Positions 1 to 8,585 of a stretch of 64,000 nt of DNA are shown here, in pieces. Source of the stretch: Posidoniimonas corsicana (GTDB lineage Bacteria > Planctomycetota > Planctomycetia > Pirellulales > Lacipirellulaceae); assembly GCF_007859765.1 (NCBI RefSeq), contig NZ_SIHJ01000003.1, positions 412,072 to 476,071 of the forward strand, given 5' to 3'. The stretch's first letter is position 1. Every line of letters starts with the position of its first letter. The notes below the pieces were generated by a model, which worked only from the letters and a program-made list of their open reading frames with translations, searched no databases and was not told the DNA's origin. The translations under genes were made by a program, and so were the position numbers.

Positions 1-105
1 GTGCACGGCGTCCACCCCGACATCGACATCAACCTGTTCGCCGAGATGGGCAGCATCGCCAGCGAGGGGGCCTCGCTCGCCCCCCCGACGCGGGGCTCCC
101 GGTAG
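1..105 (+). CDS. C-terminal end of a DUF1559 (pseudopilin-like) protein, partial
   Basis: Only the last 34 codons lie in the window. The reading frame starts before base 1 and ends at the TAG at 103-105. The visible tail contains DIDINLFAEMGS followed by a short Ser/Ala/Pro-rich end. This resembles the usual C-terminus of planctomycete DUF1559 proteins, where a stretch like 'DINLFRALGSR' follows the H-x9-DG signature. A small carboxypeptidase-regulatory-like lipoprotein follows 16 bases later, and DUF1559 genes commonly have that neighbour. The call rests on this short tail and the context, so it is moderate. Confidence 0.55.
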   Translation: MHGVHPDIDINLFAEMGSIASEGASLAPPTRGSR

Positions 106-121
106 CCGCTTGGAGCACTGC

Positions 122-559
122 ATGCCGCGTCACCACCGCCTGTCCGTCTGCCTTGTCGCGCTGATGATCGCCCCGCTGGCCGGGTGCGGCTCGAAGGGCT
201 ACCAGCTCGCGCCGGTTAGCGGCGTGGTGACGCTCGACGGCAAGCCGGTCCCCGGCACGCTGGTTAACTACCAACCCGTGGGCAGCGAAGGCGTGACGCC
301 CGGCCCCGGCTCGACCGGCCGCTGCGACGAGAACGGCCGCTACACGCTGTCGACCATCCGCGACGAGACCGGCGCCGTAGTCGGCCTGCACCGGGTCCGC
401 ATCTACTCCTACAGCCCCGAGTCCCCGGTCGAGCAGGACACCGACGAGGGCCTGCCGACCGAGCAGTTCCCCGAGCGGTACAACTACCGCAGCGAACTGG
501 AGATCACCATCGAGCCCGGCGGCACCGACGCGGCCGACTTTGCGCTGACGCGGGGGTAG
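122..559 (+). CDS. Small exported lipoprotein, carboxypeptidase regulatory-like fold
   Basis: A 145-residue protein. The N-terminus is a lipoprotein signal: a basic start, a hydrophobic run and a lipobox ending LAGC near residue 22. The mature part begins with a VSGVVTLDGKPVPG strand pattern, then a polar beta-rich stretch with a GRYTLSTI motif. This is the typical planctomycete one-domain protein related to the carboxypeptidase regulatory-like/transthyretin fold. I chose ATG 122 because GGAG lies six bases upstream; an in-frame TTG at 110 is possible but weaker. It follows a DUF1559 gene and probably shares its transcript. Its molecular role is unknown; a periplasmic structural or binding role is inferred. 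Confidence 0.75.
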   Translation: MPRHHRLSVCLVALMIAPLAGCGSKGYQLAPVSGVVTLDGKPVPGTLVNYQPVGSEGVTPGPGSTGRCDENGRYTLSTIRDETGAVVGLHRVRIYSYSPESPVEQDTDEGLPTEQFPERYNYRSELEITIEPGGTDAADFALTRG

Positions 560-606
560 CGCCACAGGCGGCGCGGCCGACCTGTGCGGGCGTGGCCCGC
601 TCGGCG

Positions 607-3048
607 TTACTTTGCGGCCGGGTCCGGGAGCGCGGTCACCCGGGCGTGCAGACGGCCTGCGGCTCCCATGACGCTGAACAGCCGGGCGCCATCGGACGAC
701 AACGCACTGGGGTGATGGCTGGACAAACCGTTGTGGGCGAAGTACCGCTCATCGGGTTGGTCGCCTCCTAGCCCCCACAGGACGCTATTGTTGGCATCGG
801 CAGTCACCAGCCACTGTGCGTCAGCCGACGCGACAAAGTTGTAGGCCTCGGCAAAGCTTGCAGTCACGCGACCAGCCTTGATGTCGAAAACGATTGCTTG
901 GTTCGGGTTGTACCCCGGGTAGGACATCTCAGCCGACACAATCAGCTTGTCACTGTTGGCAGAGAAGCAGGCGCCCTTAAGCGCTTTCACGTTGGCCTGG
1001 TGCGTGAATGCCGCTGGGCCGCTGGGGCGCGTTCCGTCGGCGGGGCAGACGGTGGTGCGAGTCTGCTGCTCAAGGTCATAGAGCTGCACGCCCGAATGCT
1101 CCATACCGACGACCAACCGGCCGTCGGGCGACAGCACGAGTGGTTCGTAGCTCTTGAGCATCGGCAGCGGGTCAGGCCAGGCGCGGGCTGTCGGCAGCCC
1201 TTCCACTACCTGCAGCACTCCTAGCCGCGCGTTGTCCGATTTGCCCTTGCACACCGCCAGCGCCTTGCCCGACGAAGAGAGCGCCAGCGCGTGGGGTTGG
1301 TGGAAGAAGTACCGCTCGGCGACTAGCGCCGCCTCGGTTTGGACGCCGGTGGGCATTCGCCACACCGCCACCCGCCACTTCTCCCCCATGCCTGCGGGCT
1401 CACCGGGGGATGTCGTGGTGCTCTCGGGCGGCAAGCAGACCGCGAAGTGCGAGCCGTCCCGCGCCAGGCTCGCCCGCACCGACCAGCCATCGCGGTCGAA
1501 GTCGAGACCCGGGAGCTCTACCTCACGAAACTCCTTGGCGGCGAGGTCGACGGTGTGCAGGGAACGCCTGATCCCTCCGCCGTCGTTCCTGAGGCAGAGG
1601 ACCGTGAGCCGGGACTCGTCGCCCGAGAGGCCGATCGCGGCTACACTCGAATGGCCGTCCAACTCGCCGCTGGCGAATGTTTCAACGCTCAATCGAATGT
1701 GCAGATCTTTCGTGTATTCGGGTTGATGAGTGAAAAACCTGGGTAAGCGGTTGGCGAGCAGTTCGCGATCTTCTTGCCGGTTCGGGTATCGGTCGAGCCC
1801 AACGGTTTGGAGTGCGGGCATCGCTTGGAACACGTCGCACGTTTGCTCCAACGACAGGTTGGGGCCCGACAGGCCGAGCGTGGTCAGCCGCTCGTTCTTG
1901 GCGAGCTGGAGAGCGGTTGCAGACGTGAGCTGGGTACCTCGCAGGTCCAGGACCCGTAGCTTCTCGCAACGCATCAGCGCGTCGACCGCCGCGTCGGTGA
2001 CATCGGCGCCGTTCAGGTAGAGCGAACTGAGTGACTCCGCCGCCGCCAGCGAAGCTACGCCGCGATCGGTGACGTCTGTTGCGGCCACGCCTAATGATCC
2101 GAGTCCCTTGATCTGGGCGGCGTGAGCCAGGCCGTCGTCGGTGATGCGCGTCGCCGACATCTCCAGATGTCCGAGACCGTTGAACTCCAGACCTAGCAGC
2201 AGGGCGGTCGGGGACCCGGACTCGGAAACCCACGTGTGCGACAACAGGTGGGGGATCTGGGTTGGGCGCGGAACGCCAAAGAAGGACTGCTTCCTCAGTT
2301 CGGCAACGCGTGCTTCGAGATCGAAGCGTTGCGCGATATCGACGCAGTCGCCGCCACACTCGAGGGGCTTAACCAGCAGCGGGCGCCGAGACTCGCCGGG
2401 GCGGAGCTGCGGCCGAGTGCGCGTCGATGTCAGGTAGAAGTCGACCCGCTGCCCGGGTTGGAGAGCCTGCTGCAGGTCGTGCGGCAAGCGTAGCGGCCCC
2501 TCGACAAGGCGCTTCTGCGTCGCTGCGATCCGTTCGATCGTGGCGTCGCCCAGCAGCGACCCGTTGGCGGACAGGGAGGTCATCGGGCGTGACGCCAGCT
2601 CGGCGAACCCGTCGTCGGTAACCTGGCTGCCGACCGGGAGTCGAAGGTTGAGAGGCATCGAGGCAGGAAGAAACGCCGCCAGCCGGCTCAGGTCGGCGTC
2701 GGTGGCGGGTTGGTCGGAGGCGAGCGTGACGACGCCGTTGCGGATCTGCCAGCCGTCCCCCTTAATCTCTCCCATCGGCGGGGGAGACAGGTAGGAGCTA
2801 GCGTTGAGAATGCTAAGCCCCAGCATCCACTCCGCGCACCCTTCGACATGCTCGTCGGTCGCCGCTTGCAGCAGACGGGCGACTTCTTCCCCGTTGCTAG
2901 CCGGAACCTCTTGTCCGCCGCGCAGGTACGCATGCAGGTACAGCGTGCCGTCTTGATCGTCCTGGGGTGGCTGCCCGCTGGCCGAAAGAACGGTCGCGAG
3001 GAATGTCGCCAGCCCGATTGAGAGCGCAGTTGCTTGGCGATGCATCAC
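607..3048 (-). CDS. Secreted leucine-rich-repeat plus beta-propeller-like protein
   Basis: An 813-residue protein with an N-terminal signal peptide of about 25 residues ending near SASG. Residues about 285-420 hold leucine-rich repeats of the short 'ITDDGLAHAA..L..L' type, with repeated I/VTDxGVxxL and LxxLxLNG units. Residues about 450-813 look like a degenerate WD40/YVTN-type propeller, with recurring LSxDxxRL and LSPDGRLVVG strands. The arrangement suggests an exported protein-protein interaction scaffold. It is convergent with the lipoprotein gene (47 bases apart) and divergent from the glycoside-hydrolase gene. Start ATG 3048 is followed directly by a second ATG at 3045. No enzymatic motif is visible. 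Confidence 0.75.
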   Translation of the reverse strand: MMHRQATALSIGLATFLATVLSASGQPPQDDQDGTLYLHAYLRGGQEVPASNGEEVARLLQAATDEHVEGCAEWMLGLSILNASSYLSPPPMGEIKGDGWQIRNGVVTLASDQPATDADLSRLAAFLPASMPLNLRLPVGSQVTDDGFAELASRPMTSLSANGSLLGDATIERIAATQKRLVEGPLRLPHDLQQALQPGQRVDFYLTSTRTRPQLRPGESRRPLLVKPLECGGDCVDIAQRFDLEARVAELRKQSFFGVPRPTQIPHLLSHTWVSESGSPTALLLGLEFNGLGHLEMSATRITDDGLAHAAQIKGLGSLGVAATDVTDRGVASLAAAESLSSLYLNGADVTDAAVDALMRCEKLRVLDLRGTQLTSATALQLAKNERLTTLGLSGPNLSLEQTCDVFQAMPALQTVGLDRYPNRQEDRELLANRLPRFFTHQPEYTKDLHIRLSVETFASGELDGHSSVAAIGLSGDESRLTVLCLRNDGGGIRRSLHTVDLAAKEFREVELPGLDFDRDGWSVRASLARDGSHFAVCLPPESTTTSPGEPAGMGEKWRVAVWRMPTGVQTEAALVAERYFFHQPHALALSSSGKALAVCKGKSDNARLGVLQVVEGLPTARAWPDPLPMLKSYEPLVLSPDGRLVVGMEHSGVQLYDLEQQTRTTVCPADGTRPSGPAAFTHQANVKALKGACFSANSDKLIVSAEMSYPGYNPNQAIVFDIKAGRVTASFAEAYNFVASADAQWLVTADANNSVLWGLGGDQPDERYFAHNGLSSHHPSALSSDGARLFSVMGAAGRLHARVTALPDPAAK

Positions 3049-3334
3049 ACAGCCGCCTTGTGGTTCGGGGCGAGTGGACCGCTGAGCGGGGGCCTTCGAG
3101 GACCCGGGCTTCCGGGTTCAGTATACGCGGGTCGTGTTAGCGGTGCGGTCCCCCAGGCCGACGCCCGGGGATCGTCCGCCGCGGTCCGCTTGCCCGCCCC
3201 GGCCCAAGATTTGGCGCCGGCGCGGTGGCTCGTGTAGTCTGTTAGGGCCCGCACGGCCGGTCTGCTTCTAGACGAGCCGCGCGGGCGAGGTCCCTCCACG
3301 CCTGTCTTTTCCCCTCACCCCACCGTGTGTCCCT

Positions 3335-5200
3335 ATGTCGTCACGCCAGTTGTTGGCCTGCACGCCCCGATCGGTGGGCGTGCTTCTTGTTCTTGCGGCG
3401 GCGACCGCCGCGGCCGACGGCGACGGTTCGGTGGAGGTGTCTGGCGAGCTGAAGCAGTGGCACAAGGTGACGCTTACTGTTGACGGCCCGCAGGCGGACG
3501 AGCGCGACACGCAGCCGAACCCGTTCACCGACCACGCGCTGTCGGTCCGGTTCCGGCACGAGTCGGGGCGCCCGACCTACAACGTCCCGGGCTACTTCGC
3601 GGCCGACGGCGACGCAGCCGAGAGCTCCGCCGGCTCGGGGACCAAGTGGCGGGCGCACCTCGCGCCGGACAAGCCCGGCGTGTGGGCCTACGAGGTTTCG
3701 TTCCGCACCGGCCAGGGCGCGGCGTTGGACAGCGGGGCGGACGCGCAGCCGTTCGCGCCGGCGGACGGCAAGCGGGGACGCTTCACCGTCGCGCCCACCG
3801 ACAAGCCCGCCCCCGATTTCCGCGCCCGCGGGCGGCTGGCCTACGTCGGCCGCCACCACCTGCAGTTCCAGGGCGACAAGTCCTGGTTCCTCAAGGCGGG
3901 CGCCGACGCGCCCGAGACGCTGCTAGCCTTCGCCGACTTCGACGGCACGCGGGCGCTGAAGGACAGCGTGCCGCTGAAGGCCTACCGGCCGCACCTCGGC
4001 GACTGGTCGGCCGGCGATCCCACCTGGCTGGGCGGCAAGGGGAAGGGGCTCATCGGCGCGCTCAACTACCTGTCGGGCAAGGGCATGAACGCGGTGTCGT
4101 TCCTGACCTACAACGTCGACGGCGACGGTTCAAACGTGTGGCCGTTCGTTGATCCCCGGCAGAAGCTCCACTACGACTGCAGCAAGCTCGACCAATGGGG
4201 GATCGTGTTCGACCACGCCACGGCGCGGGGACTGTACCTGCACTTCAAGCTCCAGGAGAACGAGATCGACGACAACCGGCTCGGCGCCGGACGCAAGGGC
4301 GGCGATGTGCCGGCGGCGCTGGACGGGGGCTCGCTGGGGCCGGAGCGGAAGCTGTACCTCCGCGAGCTGGCGGCCCGCTTCGGCCACGCGTTGGCGCTCA
4401 ACTGGAACCTGGGCGAGGAGAACACGCAGAGCACCGACGAGCTGACCGCGATGGTCGAGTACCTCCGCGCCACCGACCCGTACCACCACCCGATCGTTGT
4501 GCACACCTTCCCGAGCCAGCAGGACGAGGTCTACCGGCCCCTGCTGGGCAAACAGCTCTTGAACGGCGCCTCGCTGCAGAACGAGTGGGACCAGGTGCAC
4601 CGCCTGACCGCCAAGTGGGTCGCCGCGTCGAGCGAGGCCGGCGACCCGTGGGTCTGCGCCAACGATGAACAGGGCAGCGCCAACATCGGCGTGCCGCCCG
4701 ACCCCGGCTACGCCGACAGCGACCACGACCACCCCTCCATCGACGATATCCGCAAGCTCACGCTGTGGGGCAACCTGATGGCCGGCGGCGCCGGCGTGGA
4801 GTACTACTTCGGCTACAAGCTGGCCCAGAACGACCTGACCGCCGAGGACTGGCGGTCGCGGGACCGCTCGTGGGACTTCGCCGGCATCGCGCTCAACTTC
4901 TTCCGCGACGAGCAGATCCCGTTCCAGGAGATGAGCTGCCACAGCGAGCTGGTCGGCAACCGCTCGCGCGACAACTCCCGGTTCTGCCTCGCCAAGCCGG
5001 GCGAGCTTTACCTGGTCTACCTGCCGGATGGCGGGGCGACCGGCGTCGAACTGCCCGACGGCCGGTTCTCGCTCTCTTGGTTCAACCCGCGCACCGGCGA
5101 GTCCACGCCCGGGGATGAGCTGAGTGACCCCAAGCTGAGCGCGCCCGACGACCACGACTGGCTGGCCGTGATCCGCCGGAAAAGGGGCGAGCCGGAATAG
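3335..5200 (+). CDS. Secreted DUF5060-containing glycoside-hydrolase-like protein
   Basis: A 621-residue protein with a signal peptide (cleavage near residues 26-28, AAADG). Residues about 33-125 match the DUF5060 pattern (KWHKVTLT-like start, then NPF and the PGxW motif). A TIM-barrel-like part follows at about 165-515. It contains NWNLGEEN at 356-363, where one of the two Glu residues is the likely acid/base, and QNEWD near 415. The C-terminal 90 residues resemble the small beta domain that follows such barrels. Related proteins are annotated as putative polysaccharide-degrading enzymes; the substrate cannot be read here. ATG 3335 lacks a clear Shine-Dalgarno. The next gene, an esterase, starts 94 bases downstream in the same direction, so the pair may act together on polysaccharide esters. 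Confidence 0.8.
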   Translation: MSSRQLLACTPRSVGVLLVLAAATAAADGDGSVEVSGELKQWHKVTLTVDGPQADERDTQPNPFTDHALSVRFRHESGRPTYNVPGYFAADGDAAESSAGSGTKWRAHLAPDKPGVWAYEVSFRTGQGAALDSGADAQPFAPADGKRGRFTVAPTDKPAPDFRARGRLAYVGRHHLQFQGDKSWFLKAGADAPETLLAFADFDGTRALKDSVPLKAYRPHLGDWSAGDPTWLGGKGKGLIGALNYLSGKGMNAVSFLTYNVDGDGSNVWPFVDPRQKLHYDCSKLDQWGIVFDHATARGLYLHFKLQENEIDDNRLGAGRKGGDVPAALDGGSLGPERKLYLRELAARFGHALALNWNLGEENTQSTDELTAMVEYLRATDPYHHPIVVHTFPSQQDEVYRPLLGKQLLNGASLQNEWDQVHRLTAKWVAASSEAGDPWVCANDEQGSANIGVPPDPGYADSDHDHPSIDDIRKLTLWGNLMAGGAGVEYYFGYKLAQNDLTAEDWRSRDRSWDFAGIALNFFRDEQIPFQEMSCHSELVGNRSRDNSRFCLAKPGELYLVYLPDGGATGVELPDGRFSLSWFNPRTGESTPGDELSDPKLSAPDDHDWLAVIRRKRGEPE

Positions 5201-5294
5201 CCGCCGCACGGTGGACGCGCGCCCGGCCGTGCCAGCCCTGGTATCCTGACCTGCTTCAACCTCTTCTCTGCACTGACCCTCGGGGGACCCCGTT

Positions 5295-6311
5295 ATGCGT
5301 TCTTATCCACTCCTGATTGTTGCCGCTCTGGTGTTGTGCCCGGCGCCGGACGCTTGCGGGCAGCGGGGCCGCGGCCCGAACCACGACAAGTTTTACGCGC
5401 CCGGCCCGTTCTCGCAGCGGCACGACGACGTGCCCCACGGCGAGCTGGTCGGCCCGCTGGCGCTCAAGAGCGAGGTGTTCCCCGACGCCGAGCACACCTA
5501 CTGGGTCTACGTTCCCGCCCAGTACGACCCGGCCGAGCCGGCCCACCTGATGGTGTTCAATGACGGGCACGCGTTCATGGCGCCCGAGGGCGACATCCGC
5601 GCGACCAACGTGATCGACAACCTGATCTACCTGCGCGAGATCCCGGTCATGATCGCCGTGTTCGTCAACCCGGGGCGGATGCCGGGCCAGCCGGAGCCGA
5701 CCGCCCGCGACTGGGGCGACCGCAACACGCTCCGCAAGTCGGAGTACGACACTATGGACGGCAAGTACGCGCGGGTCATCGTCGACGAGCTGCTGCCGGC
5801 GCTGTCCGCCGAGTACAACCTCTCGCCCGACCCCGAGCACCGCGGCATCGGCGGCTCCAGCTCGGGCGGCATCGCCGCGTTCTCGGTGGCCTGGAACCGC
5901 CCCGACGCGTTCCGCAAGGTCGCCAGCAACGTGGGCTCGTTCACCAACATCCGCGGCGGCCACGTGTACCCGGAGCTGGTCCGCGAGGCCGACCCCAAGC
6001 CGATCCGCGTGTTCATGGTCGACGGCCGCAACGACAACCGCGGCCTGCGGCGGGGGCGTTACAACCAGGAGATGGACTGGTTCCACCAGAACGTCCGCCT
6101 GAAGGACGCGCTGGAGGAGAAGGGATACGATGTGAACTATGTGTGGGGGATCGGCAACCACGGCCAGAAGCAGGGCGGAGCGATGCTGCCCACCATGATG
6201 CGGTGGCTGTGGCGGGACCACGCGGTCAGCACCGACCCGCACAACGAAACCGAACGCACGTTCCACGGCGCGGCTGCGCCTGAACCGGGGGACGCCGGGT
6301 TGGCGTCGTGA
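5295..6311 (+). CDS. Secreted alpha/beta-hydrolase esterase (enterochelin-esterase-like)
   Basis: A 338-residue protein with a signal peptide ending near DACG. The fold matches the esterase D/enterochelin-esterase-like family: a beta-rich start ([11 protein letters not shown]), a central strand ([11 protein letters not shown]), and the nucleophile elbow GGSSSGG around residues 190-196, in which the central Ser is the likely nucleophile. Acid and base candidates are the Asp of FMVDGRND and the His of WGIGNHGQ near residue 290. It probably hydrolyses ester bonds on carbohydrates or xenobiotics outside the cytoplasm. The stop codon overlaps the in-frame GTG region of the next small gene, so the three genes from 5295 are likely one transcript. 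Confidence 0.85.
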   Translation: MRSYPLLIVAALVLCPAPDACGQRGRGPNHDKFYAPGPFSQRHDDVPHGELVGPLALKSEVFPDAEHTYWVYVPAQYDPAEPAHLMVFNDGHAFMAPEGDIRATNVIDNLIYLREIPVMIAVFVNPGRMPGQPEPTARDWGDRNTLRKSEYDTMDGKYARVIVDELLPALSAEYNLSPDPEHRGIGGSSSGGIAAFSVAWNRPDAFRKVASNVGSFTNIRGGHVYPELVREADPKPIRVFMVDGRNDNRGLRRGRYNQEMDWFHQNVRLKDALEEKGYDVNYVWGIGNHGQKQGGAMLPTMMRWLWRDHAVSTDPHNETERTFHGAAAPEPGDAGLAS

Positions 6312-6313
6312 GG

Positions 6314-6637
6314 GTGAACCCGTACGATTCGCCACAGTCCTCGCCAGAGTCCGCGCCTCGAGAGCGGCGGCCCGTGTGGGCCAAGTGGCGGATGGCCTGT
6401 ATCTTAGCCTGCTTCTCCTACAGCGCGGTATCCGCCGTGGCCGCCGGCGTGATGTTCCGCCCTACCGGCCGAGTCGCCCACGCGCTGGGCCTGTTTCTTG
6501 TCGCCGGGCTTGGCGTGGTCGACCCGGCCGTCGGTGGCGCGGGCGCGGTGGTCCTGCGGGCGTGCGGCTACGCCATGCACGTGCTAGGTTGGGTGTTCGT
6601 GCTGAGCCTGTGGAGGAGGCTGCGAGCCGGTGGCTGA
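6314..6637 (+). CDS. Small membrane protein with NPYxSP N-terminus
   Basis: A 107-residue protein if translation starts at GTG 6314, which gives MNPYDSPQSS; a GTG at 6308 overlapping the esterase stop would add two residues. The NPYxSP start is a recurrent N-terminal signature of small planctomycete membrane proteins. Two to three hydrophobic segments follow (about residues 27-45, 55-75 and 80-95). It overlaps the next gene by eight bases, and that gene carries the same N-terminal motif, so the two look like tandem relatives. The function is unknown. Confidence 0.6.
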   Translation: MNPYDSPQSSPESAPRERRPVWAKWRMACILACFSYSAVSAVAAGVMFRPTGRVAHALGLFLVAGLGVVDPAVGGAGAVVLRACGYAMHVLGWVFVLSLWRRLRAGG

Positions 6638-6962
6638 GAACCCTTATCAATCGCCGATAGGCGAAGGCACAACGCCGAAGCGAGACTTGCCGCTGGTGCG
6701 ATGGTGGCTCGTCGCGCCTTTGTTGGGTGTCGCGTCCTACTTTCTGTTCGGCTTCGTGGCGGTCGCGTCCGGGGTCGATAGGGCCTCGCTGGTCGGAAGA
6801 CTTCTCTTGGCTCTCGTCAATCCGCTGGATGCCATGGGGGCGGTTGTGCCAGGACCCAACCGGCATCGCCTGAACATTGGTGTCGCGTTGTTGCTGCACA
6901 CGACTGTCTGGACGCTGGTGCTGGCTTGGTCGCGAAGGCCGAAGTTGACGAGGTCTCCGTAG
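6630..6962 (+). CDS. Small membrane protein with NPYQSP N-terminus
   Basis: A 110-residue protein beginning MAENPYQSP, then a short polar linker and three hydrophobic segments (about residues 26-46, 52-70 and 88-103). It shares the N-terminal motif and topology with the gene just upstream, whose 3' end it overlaps. The GTG start at 6630 lies inside the upstream coding region, which suggests translational coupling. Its TAG stop forms the first bases of a 19-bp inverted repeat (6960-7029). No catalytic motif is visible and the role is unknown. Confidence 0.6.
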   Translation: MAENPYQSPIGEGTTPKRDLPLVRWWLVAPLLGVASYFLFGFVAVASGVDRASLVGRLLLALVNPLDAMGAVVPGPNRHRLNIGVALLLHTTVWTLVLAWSRRPKLTRSP

Positions 6963-7029
6963 GGTAGGTGCTCGCACCGACCTTGCGTCTGGGATAAGCT
7001 GCCAACCGTAGGTGCGAGCACCTACCCTA
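6960..7029. repeat. 19-bp perfect inverted repeat, 32-base spacer
   Basis: Left arm 6960-6978 and right arm 7011-7029 are exact reverse complements (TAGGGTAGGTGCTCGCACC and its complement). Each arm is itself nearly palindromic around GGTGC/GCACC. The element starts on the stop codon of the upstream gene. It could act as a transcript-end hairpin, though there is no U-tract, or be a REP/MITE-like dispersed element. Confidence 0.8.
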
Positions 7030-7057
7030 CTACAAGACTGTACCGGTTCCTCCTCGA

Positions 7058-8406
7058 ATGCTGGAATCTATGGCGGAACATCCCGCGTGTGAGATTACCC
7101 ACCGCCAGATCCGTGTTGGCACGTGCAGCTGGTGCCAGACAGCTATCGGCGACTCTGCCGGGATGGGTCCCATCGGGGACGAGGGCGTCTCGCTCACGGA
7201 GTGGGATCTCGATGCAATGCGGCAGACTCTGCGGGAGGGAGACTGCGACGCCCGCTCGTATACGCTCAACAACCTCGAGTTCGATGGTGCTCCCGCGATA
7301 GGCGAGTCGCTTCCGCTGCTGGCGTTGGTCCTCGACGACCCCGACAGCCAGCTGCGGCTCATGGCGGAGTTTGCGTTGTCTCACCACGGCAGAAGCGTAA
7401 CGTCAGACGAGGCAGAGGCGCTCGAGCGGCGGTTAGCGGAACGCCCCGATCAGCTCGCGGCTAGGATCGTCTTGTTGTCGTACTACTTTGGTGGCCGGCG
7501 GCTCTCGCCCGGCTTCAAGCGAGCCCGACAAGAGCACCAGCTGTGGGTAATCGAGAACGCTCCGGATTCGCACACCGCCGGCGCCCCCGAGGCCCGCGTC
7601 ATGGCGCGAGACGAACCCGCTGAGTACGCCCTTGCGAAGCAGCTTTGGCTCCAGCAGGTAGAGCGGCGCCCGGGCGAAGCAGCGGTGCTGGGCAACGCAG
7701 CAAGCTTCTTTCAGTTGAATGATAAGGAGCTTTGCGAAGAGTTGTTGCGGCGGGCACAGAGGCTGGAGCCGAACAACCCCGCATGGTCGGAGCAGTTGGC
7801 GAGGCTGTACACACTTCAATCTCGCGGAGATGACGAGCAGTCTGCAGAGAACGCCCGCCGCGCGTACACTGAGCTGCGGGCGGCGGAATTGAAGCGGGAT
7901 GCGTCGTTGACAGGTTCGGAGGATAGTGCGGAATCGAAAGGGAGGCGGCTGAGCACGCCGCTCTTGAGCGGACCCACTCGCTCCCGAAATTGGCGAGAGC
8001 GGCGTACAGTGCTGGCGAGTACGAAGAGGCGCGCCGGCTTGCCGAAGAACTGCTCACGTTAACTCAGGGCGACCGGATCTCAGAGTTCTTCCGCAACGAC
8101 GGCAATGCGATCCACTACGCCCACTTGGTGCTGGGGCTTTGTGACCTTGCAATGGGTGACACCGAGCGCGCCAAGCATCACCTGGCAGAGTCGGGCAAGA
8201 CCAAGGGCTCGCCCAACCTCGGATCGTTCGGCCCCAACATGTCGCTGGCCTTAGGGTTGCTAGAGCGGGGGGAGAGCGACGCGGTGCTGGCGTACTTCGA
8301 TCAGTGCCGCAACTTCTGGAAGTCGGGTGGCGATGAGCTTGATCGGTGGTCGGAACAGGTTCGCCGCGGCCAGACTCCGGGCTTTGGCGCAAACCTCGTC
8401 TACTAG
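7058..8406 (+). pseudogene. TPR-repeat protein interrupted by a one-base frameshift
   Basis: The first part (frame from ATG 7058, or ATG 7070) opens with Cys and His residues spaced like a small zinc ribbon (C, H, then CSWC). It continues with helical TPR-like repeats, including RRPGEAAVLGNAASFF and RAQRLEPNNPAWSEQLARLY. The frame ends at 8062 in an unrelated Arg-rich tail. The adjacent frame from about 7942 to 8406 reads EAAEHAALERTHSLPKLARA and then more repeats ending GFGANLVY. The two parts join naturally if one G is missing from the AAAGGG run at 7937-7942. It is either a real disruption or a sequencing error. TPR proteins of this kind mediate protein-protein contacts; no partner can be read from context. 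Confidence 0.7.
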
Positions 8407-8491
8407 CCGGGTGGCATGCAGAGGTGGCAGAGAGACGCGGAGGGTGTCGTCGGGGCTGAAGATTCGCGTGCAGCGTTCGTGTCGCCACGAG

Positions 8492-8511
8492 CCCCCGGCG
8501 TTCGCCGGGGG
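8492..8511. terminator. GC hairpin at the 3' end of the TPR gene
   Basis: Stem of nine pairs (CCCCCGGCG at 8492-8500 with its complement at 8503-8511) around two T bases. It lies 86 bases past the end of the TPR reading frame. No T-tract follows on the plus strand, so termination there is uncertain. Confidence 0.4.
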
Positions 8512-8522
8512 AGCAGCGCAAC

Positions 8523-8550
8523 AAAAAAGCCCCCGGCCGAAGCCGGGGGC
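8523..8550 (-). terminator. Rho-independent terminator for the aminotransferase gene
   Basis: On the minus strand a nine-pair stem GCCCCCGGC/GCCGGGGGC with a four-base loop (8529-8550) is followed by six T residues (8528-8523). It lies 36 bases beyond the stop codon of the DegT-type gene. Confidence 0.85.
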
Positions 8551-8585
8551 TCGTGGATTCACGTTGCTGCTGCGCGGGGCCGGCG

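Noticed and set aside
4130..5209. Long minus-strand open frame opposite the glycoside-hydrolase-like gene
   Set aside because: It is a high-GC shadow. The plus strand encodes a continuous domain protein, and the antisense product is Val/Arg/Ala-rich without motifs.
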